Under the pieces are notes generated by a model. The model was not told the DNA's origin. It did no database searches and was given only the letters and a program-made list of their open reading frames with translations. Positions 1 through 8,132 of a DNA stretch of 37,056 nucleotides are shown here, piece by piece (the first letter of the stretch is position 1; each line of letters opens with the position of its first letter). Both the position numbers and the translations under genes were made by a program. Source of the DNA: Curvibacter sp. (lineage in GTDB: Bacteria; Pseudomonadota; Gammaproteobacteria; Burkholderiales; Burkholderiaceae_C); the NCBI GenBank assembly GCA_003987795.1, contig RXJO01000332.1, forward strand, positions 1 to 37,056, given 5' to 3'.

Positions 1-49
1 GGCCCGCTCAATTTCGCAACCCCCGCCAACTTTGCCAAAAGGAGCCTTC

Positions 50-1054
50 ATGTCCCGTCGTTTCGCCCCGTCCCGCCGTCACCTGATGGTGGCTGCCACC
101 GCCCTCGCGGCCTCGGTCTCGCTGCCCGTGATGGCCCAGGCCAAGATCAAGGTGGCGGCGATCTACACCGTGCCGTTCGAGCAGCAATGGGTCAGCCGCA
201 TCCACAAGGCCCTGAAGGCGGCCGAGGCCCGTGGCGAGATTGAGTACAAGGCCAGTGAGAACGTGGCCAATGCCGACTACGAGCGCGTGATGCGCGAGTA
301 CATCGCAGCCGGCAACCAGTTGATCGTCGGCGAGGTGTTCGGGGTCGAGGCCGCCGCCCGCAAGGTGGCCAAGGATTCGCCCAAGACCTCTTTCCTGCTC
401 GGCTCGTCAGGCAAGCCCCAGGCCCCCAACTTCAGCGTGTTCGACAACTACATCCAGGAGCCGGCCTACCTCAGTGGGATGGTGGCCGGCGGCATGACCA
501 AGTCGAACAAGATCGGCATGGTCGGCGGTTTCCCGATCCCGGAGGTCAACCGCCTCATGAACGCCTTCATGGCCGGCGCCAAGGAAGTGAACCCCAAGGT
601 CGAATTCAGCGTGAGCTTCATCAACAGCTGGTTTGACCCACCCAAGGCCAAGGAAGCCACCTTCGCCATGATCGACCAGGGTGCCGATGTCCTGTACGCC
701 GAGCGCTTCGGTGTCAGCGATGCCGCCAAGGAAAAGGGCAAGCTCGCCATCGGCAACGTCATCAACACCCAGGACAAGTACCCCGACACCGTGGTGGCCT
801 CGGCGCTTTGGAACATGGAGCCCAGCATCGACCGCGCCCTCAAGCTGGTCAAGGAAGGCAAGTTCACCGCCGAAGACTACGGCCCCTATTCGATGATGAA
901 GCACAAGGGCTCAGAATTGGCGCCCCTGGGCACCTTCGAGAAGAAAGTGCCGGCCGACATCGTGAGCAAGGTCAAGGCGCGCGAGGCCGAGATCCTGTCG
1001 GGCAAATTCACCGTCAAGGTGGACGACAGTCAGCCCAAATCCAGCGCCAAGTGA
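50..1054 (+). CDS. BMP family ABC transporter substrate-binding protein (nucleoside-type)
   Basis: ORF with signal peptide (MSRRFAPSRRHLMVAATALAASVSLPVMAQA) and BMP/PnrA-like body (KIGMVGGFPIPEVNRLMNAF; DQGADVLY). AGGAG-like RBS before ATG at 50. Followed by matching ABC genes. Confidence 0.9.
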   Translation: MSRRFAPSRRHLMVAATALAASVSLPVMAQAKIKVAAIYTVPFEQQWVSRIHKALKAAEARGEIEYKASENVANADYERVMREYIAAGNQLIVGEVFGVEAAARKVAKDSPKTSFLLGSSGKPQAPNFSVFDNYIQEPAYLSGMVAGGMTKSNKIGMVGGFPIPEVNRLMNAFMAGAKEVNPKVEFSVSFINSWFDPPKAKEATFAMIDQGADVLYAERFGVSDAAKEKGKLAIGNVINTQDKYPDTVVASALWNMEPSIDRALKLVKEGKFTAEDYGPYSMMKHKGSELAPLGTFEKKVPADIVSKVKAREAEILSGKFTVKVDDSQPKSSAK

Positions 1055-1986
1055 TGCGGCAGGCCCGGCCCCGGCGCACCTGGCAGACGATCTGTCTGGC
1101 GCTCTGCCTGACCTGGTCAGGCCTGGTGCAGGCGGGACAAGGCCTGGACCGGACACCGCGCACCGCCATCGTCTCGGCCTTCGAGCCCGAGGCCGTGCTG
1201 CTGCGCGGCCAGCTCAGCCAGCCGCGGACGCACCGCATCGGCGGGGTCGAGTTCCACACCGGTCGCTTGCAGGGCAAGCCGGTGGTGCTCTTCCTGAGCG
1301 GCATCAGCATGACCAACGCGGCCATGAACACCCAGCGCGTCATCGATCATTTCAAGCTCAGGCGCATCGTGTTCAGCGGCATCGCGGGCGGGGTCGACCC
1401 TGCCCTGCACATCGGCGACGTGGCCGTGCCCCGACGCTGGGCCCCCTACCTGGAAGGGGTGCTGGCCCGTGAGACGGCCCCCGGCAGATACCAGCCGCCC
1501 CCCTGGATGGATGACCTAGCCGGCCCCGGCTTCGGCCCCTTCATCCCGCGCTCGGTCGAGGTGCGCTCCAGCCGCCAGGCCCACACCGAGCGAAAGGCCT
1601 GGTTCGAGGTCGATGCAGACCTGTTGGCCACAGCCGAGCGCATCGCCCAGACCCCACTGGCGCGCTGTGACGCCCGGCAACAATGCCTGAGTCAGACACC
1701 CCGTGTGGTGGTGGGCGGCAACGGCGTCTCGGGCGCTGCCTTTGTCGACAACGCAGCCTGGCGCGAGTACGCCTTCAACACCTTCCAGGCCCAGGTGCTC
1801 GACATGGAAAGCGCGGCCACCGCGCAGGTCGCCTACAGCAACCGGATCCCGTTCATCGCCTTCCGATCGCTCAGCGATCTGGCAGGGGGTGGCGAGGGCG
1901 AGAACGAAATGCACACCTTCATGACACTGGCCGCCAGCAACTCGGCGCGGGTCCTGCTGGCCTTTCTGGCGCAACTCCATGACTGA
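1054..1986 (+). CDS. Exported purine phosphorylase-family protein (MTA/SAH nucleosidase-like, PNP_UDP_1 fold)
   Basis: ATG overlaps the upstream TGA. N-terminal signal-like hydrophobic segment (TWQTICLALCLTWSGLVQA). Motifs AIVSAFEPEA, FSGIAGGVDP, LDMESAATAQVA and RSLSDLAGG. The longer listed ORF start at 808 lies inside the upstream gene and is not used. Confidence 0.8.
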   Translation: MRQARPRRTWQTICLALCLTWSGLVQAGQGLDRTPRTAIVSAFEPEAVLLRGQLSQPRTHRIGGVEFHTGRLQGKPVVLFLSGISMTNAAMNTQRVIDHFKLRRIVFSGIAGGVDPALHIGDVAVPRRWAPYLEGVLARETAPGRYQPPPWMDDLAGPGFGPFIPRSVEVRSSRQAHTERKAWFEVDADLLATAERIAQTPLARCDARQQCLSQTPRVVVGGNGVSGAAFVDNAAWREYAFNTFQAQVLDMESAATAQVAYSNRIPFIAFRSLSDLAGGGEGENEMHTFMTLAASNSARVLLAFLAQLHD

Positions 1987-3556
1987 CCATCCCGGCACAG
2001 CCCCGGTCCTGCAATTGCAGGGCATCACCAAGCGCTTTGGCCAGTTGGTGGCCAACGACGACATCTCACTGAAGCTGCATGCAGGCGAGGTGCTGGCCCT
2101 GCTGGGCGAGAACGGCGCCGGCAAATCGACCCTGATGTCCATCCTTTTCGGCCACTACCGCGCCGATGCCGGTCACATCACCGTGCACGGCCAAGCGCTT
2201 GCGCCCGGCAACCCGGCCGCAGCCCTGGCCGCCGGCATCGGCATGGTGCACCAGCATTTCACATTGGCCGACAACCTCAGCGTGCTGGACAACGTGATCC
2301 TCGGCACCGAGCCCCTGTGGCAACCCTGGTCGGCCCGAGCCAAGGCCCGAGCACGGCTGCTCGAAGTCGGCCAGCGTTTCGGCCTTTCCGTGCAGCCCGA
2401 AGCCCGGGTGGGCCAGCTCTCGGTCGGCGAGCGCCAGCGGGTGGAGATCCTCAAGGCCCTGTACCGCGGCGCCCGCATCCTGATCCTGGACGAACCCACC
2501 GCGGTGCTCACCCCGCAAGAGAGCGAAGCCCTCTTCGACACCCTGGGTCAACTCGTGCGCGAAGGCCTGTCCGTCATCTTCATCAGCCACAAGCTGGGCG
2601 AGGTGTTGCGCGTGTCGCACCGGGTGGCGGTGCTGCGTGGCGGGCGTCTGGTGGCCGAGGCCCCGGCGGCCGGCACCAGCCAGGCCCAGCTGGCGCAATG
2701 GATGGTGGGCCATGCTGTCTCGGCCCCCGAACGACGCCCTGCCGGGGCGACCGGCCCAGTGACCTGCGAACTGCGCTCGGTCAGCACGCCGGCGGGACAA
2801 CGGGAGCGCCTCAGCGAGATCAACCTGCAATTGCGGGCTGGCGAGATCGTGGCGATTGCCGGCGTGTCCGGCAATGGTCAATTGGCGCTGGCCGAGCTGT
2901 TGTGCGGCAGCCGCCGCGCCACCCAGGGCGAGGTGCTGCTCAAGGGCCAGCCGCTGCAGGCCTCGCCTGCCTGGCTGGTCAACCAGGGCGTGGCGCGCAT
3001 TCCCGAAGACCGTCACGCCGTGGGCGTGGTCGGTGACCTGCCCGTCTGGGAAAACGCGGTCTCCGAACGCCTGCGCGACCCCGTGTTCTCGCGGTGGGGT
3101 TGGGTGCGGCGCGGCCTCGCGAGGCAGCATGCCCAGCGGGTGATCGACACCTTTGACGTGCGCGGCGCCGGTGCCCTGAGCCCGGCCCGGGCCCTGTCGG
3201 GCGGCAACATGCAAAAGCTCATCCTCGGCCGGGCGCTGCTGCCCCTGCCCGGCCAGCCCGTCGGCCAGGCCCCCAGCCTGATCGTGGCCCACCAGCCCAC
3301 CTGGGGTCTGGACATCGGTGCCGTGGCCTATGTGCAGCAACAACTGCTGGCCGCCCGGGATGCGGGGGCCGCGGTGCTGCTGATCTCGGACGACCTCGAC
3401 GAAGTACTGGCCCTGGGCGACCGCATCGCCGTGATGCACCATGGCCATCTCAGCCCCGCCCGCCCTGCCCTCCAGTGGAGCCGTGAAAGCATCGGCCTGG
3501 CCATGGCCGGTGGCCCTGTCAAAGCCGAGGCCGCCGAAGCCTCCGTCACCCCATGA
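1979..3556 (+). CDS. ABC transporter ATP-binding protein, two fused NBDs (BMP/nucleoside importer type)
   Basis: Walker A LLGENGAGKST, signature LSVGERQRVEILKAL, Walker B ILILDEPTAVLTPQE. Second NBD has LSGGNMQKLILGRAL and PTWGLDIGA. Confidence 0.93.
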   Translation: MTDHPGTAPVLQLQGITKRFGQLVANDDISLKLHAGEVLALLGENGAGKSTLMSILFGHYRADAGHITVHGQALAPGNPAAALAAGIGMVHQHFTLADNLSVLDNVILGTEPLWQPWSARAKARARLLEVGQRFGLSVQPEARVGQLSVGERQRVEILKALYRGARILILDEPTAVLTPQESEALFDTLGQLVREGLSVIFISHKLGEVLRVSHRVAVLRGGRLVAEAPAAGTSQAQLAQWMVGHAVSAPERRPAGATGPVTCELRSVSTPAGQRERLSEINLQLRAGEIVAIAGVSGNGQLALAELLCGSRRATQGEVLLKGQPLQASPAWLVNQGVARIPEDRHAVGVVGDLPVWENAVSERLRDPVFSRWGWVRRGLARQHAQRVIDTFDVRGAGALSPARALSGGNMQKLILGRALLPLPGQPVGQAPSLIVAHQPTWGLDIGAVAYVQQQLLAARDAGAAVLLISDDLDEVLALGDRIAVMHHGHLSPARPALQWSRESIGLAMAGGPVKAEAAEASVTP

Positions 3557-4614
3557 GACTCGAGAAACGCCACCAGACCTCCCACCTGGCCCATGTGATG
3601 GCCCCGCTGGGTGCCATCGTCTTCACGTTGCTGATCAGCGCCCTGCTGGTGCTGTGGGCCGGCGCCCCGGTGGGCCGCACCTACGGCCTGCTGGTGCAGG
3701 GGGGCTTCGGCTCGCTCTTTGCCTGGAGCGAGACCCTGACCCGCGCCACCCCCCTGATCTTCACCGGCCTGGCGGCCGCCGTGGCCTTCCGGGCCCGGCT
3801 GTTCAACATCGGGGCCGAAGGCCAGCTCTATGCCGGGGCCCTCGCCGCCGTGGCCGTTGGCGGCGTGCACGACAGTGCCGGATGGACCTTGCCCCTGCCC
3901 CTGCTGTTCACCCTCATGCTGCTGGCGGCAGCAGCAGCCGGCGCCCTGCTGCTGCTGGGGCCGGCATGGCTCAAAAGCCGCCTGGGCGTGGACGAGGTCG
4001 TCACCACGCTCTTGCTCAACTTCATCGCCTTGCTCGGTGTGTCGGCGCTCCTGGATGGCCCGATGAAAGACCCGACCGCCCTGGGCTGGCCTCAGAGCGT
4101 GGCGTTGCAGCCTGAGCTGGAGCTCTCGCGCCTGATCGAAGGCACCCGCGTCCACACCGGCCTGCTGCTGGCCGCTGCGCTGAGCCTGGGTCTTTGGGTG
4201 CTGATGCGCTTCACCGTGCTGGGCTTTGACATCCGTGCCACCGGCGCCAATGCCCGCGCGGCCGCCTTTGCCGGCGTGGCCACCGGCCGCACGGCCTTGC
4301 TGGTGGCGGTGCTGTCGGGCGCCCTGGCGGGGCTGGCCGGGGCCATCGAGGTGGCTGGCCGCACCAGCTACGTGACCCTGGACATGTCACCGGGGTATGG
4401 CTACAGCGGCATCGTGATCGCCATGCTGGCCGGCTTGCACCCCCTGGGCGTGCTGGCCGCCAGCATCTTCGTCGCCGGCGTGCAGGTGGGCGCCGACAGC
4501 ATGAGCCGGGCGGTGGGGGTGCCGACCTACATCGCCGACGTGATCGTGGCGGCCTCGCTGTTGTCGGTGCTGGTGGCCACCTTGCTCACGCAATACCGGG
4601 TGCGCCTGAAATGA
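3553..4614 (+). CDS. ABC transporter permease (nucleoside-type, BPD_transp_2)
   Basis: Multi-TM ORF with LFNIGAEGQLYAGALAA, DEVVTTLLLNFIA and SPGYGYSGIVIAMLAGLHPLGVLAAS. 4-bp overlap with the ATPase gene. Confidence 0.92.
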   Translation: MRLEKRHQTSHLAHVMAPLGAIVFTLLISALLVLWAGAPVGRTYGLLVQGGFGSLFAWSETLTRATPLIFTGLAAAVAFRARLFNIGAEGQLYAGALAAVAVGGVHDSAGWTLPLPLLFTLMLLAAAAAGALLLLGPAWLKSRLGVDEVVTTLLLNFIALLGVSALLDGPMKDPTALGWPQSVALQPELELSRLIEGTRVHTGLLLAAALSLGLWVLMRFTVLGFDIRATGANARAAAFAGVATGRTALLVAVLSGALAGLAGAIEVAGRTSYVTLDMSPGYGYSGIVIAMLAGLHPLGVLAASIFVAGVQVGADSMSRAVGVPTYIADVIVAASLLSVLVATLLTQYRVRLK

Positions 4615-5534
4615 CCGAACTCCTCGACATCCTGGCCCAACCGGCCTTCTGGGTGGCGGTGCTGCGCATCGCCACGCCCCTGATCTTCGGCACCCTGGGC
4701 GTGCTGTTGTGCGAGCGGGCCGGTGTGCTCAACCTGGGCATCGAAGGCATCCTGGTGGCCGGGGCCTTCGCAGGCTGGCTCGGCGTCTACCTGGGCCTGC
4801 CGCTGTGGGGTGGGGTGGCCGTGGCCGCCCTGACCGGTGCGGCCTTCGGCCTGCTGCATGCCGCGCTCACCGTCGGATTGGCCCTGTCTCAGCACGTGGC
4901 AGGTCTGGGCATCACGATGCTGGCCACGGCACTGAGTTATTACGGCTACCGGGTCAGCTTCCCCAAGGTGAACACGCCCCCCACCATCACCCCCTTCGCC
5001 CCGATGGAGTGGCTGGGCCTGCCGGTGCTGTCGGCCCAGACCCCGCTCACCCTGCTGGCCCTGTTGCTGGTGCCGGCCGTGGCCTGGTGGCTGTATCGCA
5101 CCCCGTCGGGGCTGGCGCTGCGCATGGTCGGAGAAAACCCTCAGGCGGCCGAAGGCCAGGGCCTGAGCGTGGGGCGCACCCGCACGGCCGGCATCGTGGC
5201 GGGTTCTGCCCTGATGGGGGTGGCCGGATCGTTCCTGACCCTGTCGGCCTTCAACGCCTTCTTCTTCAACATGGTCAATGGCCGAGGCTGGATCTGCGTG
5301 GCCCTGGTGGTGTTTGCCTCCTGGCGGCCCGGCAAGGCCTTGCTCGGGGCCCTGCTGTTCGCGTTCTTCGACGCGCTGCAACTGCGGCTGCAGCAATCCG
5401 GCAGCAGCGCCCTGCCCTACCAGCTCTATCTGATGCTGCCTTATGCGTTGTCCATCCTCGCGTTGGTGATGGTGGCGCGCAAGGCCAGCTACCCTCAGGC
5501 CCTGATGAAACCCTACCGCAAGGGCGAGCGCTGA
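4611..5534 (+). CDS. ABC transporter permease (nucleoside-type, BPD_transp_2)
   Basis: Multi-TM ORF with ATPLIFGTLGVLLCERAGVLNLGIEGILVAGAFAG. 4-bp overlap with the upstream permease. Confidence 0.92.
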   Translation: MTELLDILAQPAFWVAVLRIATPLIFGTLGVLLCERAGVLNLGIEGILVAGAFAGWLGVYLGLPLWGGVAVAALTGAAFGLLHAALTVGLALSQHVAGLGITMLATALSYYGYRVSFPKVNTPPTITPFAPMEWLGLPVLSAQTPLTLLALLLVPAVAWWLYRTPSGLALRMVGENPQAAEGQGLSVGRTRTAGIVAGSALMGVAGSFLTLSAFNAFFFNMVNGRGWICVALVVFASWRPGKALLGALLFAFFDALQLRLQQSGSSALPYQLYLMLPYALSILALVMVARKASYPQALMKPYRKGER

Positions 5535-5556
5535 GCCTGCCCCATCGAGACTGCCC

Positions 5557-6828
5557 ATGCTTGACCTTCTGATCCAACACGTGAACCTGCCCGACGGCCG
5601 CAGCGACCAATCGGTCGCCGTGCAGGATGGCCGCATCGTCGAAGTGGCGGCCGGCCTGCAAGCCCCGGCCCATGAAACCCTCGACGGCCAGGGTCGGCTG
5701 CTGAGTCCGCCTTTCGTGGATGCGCACTTCCACATGGACTCCACCCTCAGCTACGGCATGCCGCGCGTCAACCGCAGCGGCACCCTGCTCGAAGGCATTG
5801 CCCTGTGGGGCGAACTCAAGCCCCATCTGACCCATGAGGCCATCGTGCAACGCGCCCTGAGCTATTGCGACTGGGCCGTGGCCAAAGGCCTGCTGGCGAT
5901 CCGCTCTCACGTGGACGTTTGCGATGACCGTCTGCTGGCGGTGCAGGCCCTGCTCGAGGTCAAAAAGACCGTGGCGCCCTACCTCGACCTGCAATTGGTG
6001 GCCTTTCCGCAGGATGGCGTGCTGCGCTCACCGAATGCCCTGAACAACCTCAAGCGGGCCCTGGATCTCGGGGTGGAGGTGGTGGGCGGCATCCCACATT
6101 TCGAGCGCACCATGGCGCACGGTGCCGACAGCGTGAAACTGCTGTGCGAACTGGCGGCCGAGCGCGGTCTGCTGGTCGACATGCACTGTGACGAATCCGA
6201 TGATCCGTTGTCACGCCACGTCGAAACCCTGGCTGCAGAAACCCAGCGCCTGGGCCTGCACGGCCGGGTCACCGGCTCGCACCTGACCTCCATGCACAGC
6301 ATGGACAACTACTACGTCAGCAAGCTTTTGGCCCTGATGGCCGAGGCCCAACTGGGCGTCGTGGCCAACCCGCTGATCAACATCACCCTGCAGGGCCGTC
6401 ACGACACCTACCCCAAGCGCCGCGGGATGACCCGCGTGCCCGAACAACTGGCCGCCGGCCTGACCGTGGCTTTCGGCCACGACTGCGTGATGGACCCCTG
6501 GTACAGCCTGGGCAGCGGCGACCTGCTGGAGGTGGCCGGCATGGGCCTGCACGTGGCCCAGATGACCAGCCAGGACGCCATGCGGCAGTGCTTCGAGGCC
6601 GTGACGAGCGCCCCGGCCCGCCTGCTGCATCTGGCCGGCTATGGCATGGCACCCGGCTGCCATGCCGACTTCGTGCTGCTCGATGCCCGCGATCCGATCG
6701 AGGCGCTGCGCCTGCGCCCACCGCGTCTGCGCGTCTACCGGCGTGGCCGGCTCATCGCCCAGTCGCAGCCCGCGGTCAGCCAATTGAACCTGCCAGGCCG
6801 CCCCGCGAGCACGGCCTTCCGAATCTGA
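5557..6828 (+). CDS. codA: Cytosine deaminase-like amidohydrolase (CodA family)
   Basis: Resembles E. coli CodA throughout: FVDAHFHMD, LQLVAFPQDG, VGGIPHFE, LVDMHCDESDD, VANPLINITLQGRHDTYPKRRGMTRVPE, FGHDCVMDPWYSLG, MGLHVAQM. Substrate uncertain. Confidence 0.85.
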   Translation: MLDLLIQHVNLPDGRSDQSVAVQDGRIVEVAAGLQAPAHETLDGQGRLLSPPFVDAHFHMDSTLSYGMPRVNRSGTLLEGIALWGELKPHLTHEAIVQRALSYCDWAVAKGLLAIRSHVDVCDDRLLAVQALLEVKKTVAPYLDLQLVAFPQDGVLRSPNALNNLKRALDLGVEVVGGIPHFERTMAHGADSVKLLCELAAERGLLVDMHCDESDDPLSRHVETLAAETQRLGLHGRVTGSHLTSMHSMDNYYVSKLLALMAEAQLGVVANPLINITLQGRHDTYPKRRGMTRVPEQLAAGLTVAFGHDCVMDPWYSLGSGDLLEVAGMGLHVAQMTSQDAMRQCFEAVTSAPARLLHLAGYGMAPGCHADFVLLDARDPIEALRLRPPRLRVYRRGRLIAQSQPAVSQLNLPGRPASTAFRI

Positions 6829-6862
6829 GCCAGGGGGGCAGGCGAAACGCCGTCAGGCTCAG
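6825..6862. terminator. Putative shared bidirectional hairpin between convergent genes
   Basis: CTGAGCC (6825-6831) pairs with GGCTCAG (6856-6862), with inner GGCG-AAA-CGCC. The arms contain the stop codons of both convergent genes. No clear T-tract. Confidence 0.4.
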
Positions 6863-8100
6863 CCTAGGGCCTGGGCAAAGTCGGCAATCAGATCTTCGGC
6901 GTCTTCCAGGCCGATGGAGAGCCGGATCATGCTGTCGGCGATGCCCATGCCCGCACGCACCTCAGCGCCGGCCTCCCAGAAGATGGTGTGGGCCACCGGG
7001 ATGATCAGGGTGCGCGTGTCGGCCAGGCCGGTGGCCTTGATGGGCAGCTGCAGGCGGTTGCACAGGCCCAGGCAGTCGTCAGCGTTCTTGAGTTCGAACG
7101 ACAGCAGCCAGGATCCAGCCTTGAAGTGCTGCCGCGCGCGCTCGTACTGAGGGTGCGAGGGCAGCCCAGGGTACAACACACGGGCCACCGCCGGATGCTG
7201 CTCCAGCCATTGCGCCAGGGCCAGTGCGGTGGCGCTGGTGCGGTCCATTCGCAGCGCCAGGGTCTCGGCGCCGGTGGCCAACTGGTTGGCCGCATGCGAG
7301 GACAGCGTGCCCCCCATGTCGCGCAAGCCCTTCTTGCGGATCTGCTGCAGCCCCCAACCCTTGGCGTCACCCTTGCGGTAGGCCGGGAAGATGTTGGGAT
7401 AGCCCGACCAGTCGAACAGGCCGGTGTCGGTGACCGAGCCGCCCAGCGCATTGCCGTGGCCGCCAATGCTCTTGGTCAACGAATGGATCACCAGGCCTGC
7501 CCCCACCGAACGCGGCTTGAACAGGTAGGGCGACGCCACCGTGTTGTCGACCACGTAGAGCAGGCCCTTGTCGCGGCAAAGCTGGCCGATGCCGGCCAGG
7601 TCGGCCACCTGGGTGCCGGGGTTGGCGATGGTTTCGACGAACACCATGCGGGTGTTGGGCTGCAAGGCAGCCGCCACCTCGGCGGCATCGGTGGCGTCGA
7701 CCGTGCTCACCTGAATGCCCAGGTCGGCCAGGGTGCCGAAGATGCTGTTGGTGTTGCCGAACACGAAGCGGCTGGCCACCAGGTGGTCGCCGGCCTTGAG
7801 CAGCGTCAGGAAGACCGCACAGATGGCGGCCATGCCGGTCGAGAAGCTGATGCTGCCCAGGCCTTGCTCCATCTGGGTGAGCTTGGCCTCGAGCGCAGCC
7901 GTGGTGGGGGTGCCCTGGCGGGCGTAATTGAAGCCCCCTTTGGCGGTGCCCTGGAACACGGCAATCAGGTCTTCGACGCGGTCAAAGCCGTATTGCACCG
8001 AGTTGTGCACGGGCTTGTGCACCCCGCCGTGCTCCACGCTGCCGCGGCGGTCGGCGTGGACGATCTGGGTGGTGAAGCCGTTGGTGTGGGTGTCAGTCAT
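6859..8100 (-). CDS. Cys/Met metabolism PLP-dependent enzyme (cystathionine gamma-synthase / O-succinylhomoserine sulfhydrylase family)
   Basis: GFNYARQGTPTTAALEAKLTQMEQG, VFVETIANPGTQVADL, YVVDNTVASPYLFKP, HSLTKSIGGHGNALGG (PLP lysine). Likely start MTDTHTNGF at 8100. Confidence 0.9.
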   Translation of the reverse strand: MTDTHTNGFTTQIVHADRRGSVEHGGVHKPVHNSVQYGFDRVEDLIAVFQGTAKGGFNYARQGTPTTAALEAKLTQMEQGLGSISFSTGMAAICAVFLTLLKAGDHLVASRFVFGNTNSIFGTLADLGIQVSTVDATDAAEVAAALQPNTRMVFVETIANPGTQVADLAGIGQLCRDKGLLYVVDNTVASPYLFKPRSVGAGLVIHSLTKSIGGHGNALGGSVTDTGLFDWSGYPNIFPAYRKGDAKGWGLQQIRKKGLRDMGGTLSSHAANQLATGAETLALRMDRTSATALALAQWLEQHPAVARVLYPGLPSHPQYERARQHFKAGSWLLSFELKNADDCLGLCNRLQLPIKATGLADTRTLIIPVAHTIFWEAGAEVRAGMGIADSMIRLSIGLEDAEDLIADFAQALG

Positions 8101-8132
8101 GTCGGGAATCAAATCAGGGAAAAGGCAGGCCC

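Noticed and set aside
808-1053. N-terminal extension of the purine phosphorylase ORF starting at 808
   Set aside because: Overlaps the end of the BMP gene and encodes Arg/Gly-rich nonsense. The start at 1054 gives a signal peptide and a stop-start overlap.
2850-3330. Degenerate Walker A/B in the second ABC domain as inactivation
   Set aside because: A noncanonical second NBD is usual for this sugar/nucleoside importer ATPase class, so it is not evidence of a defective transporter.
2066-3448. 460-aa minus-strand ORF opposite the ABC ATPase
   Set aside because: Shadow ORF in a high-GC gene; the plus-strand frame carries clear Walker and signature motifs.
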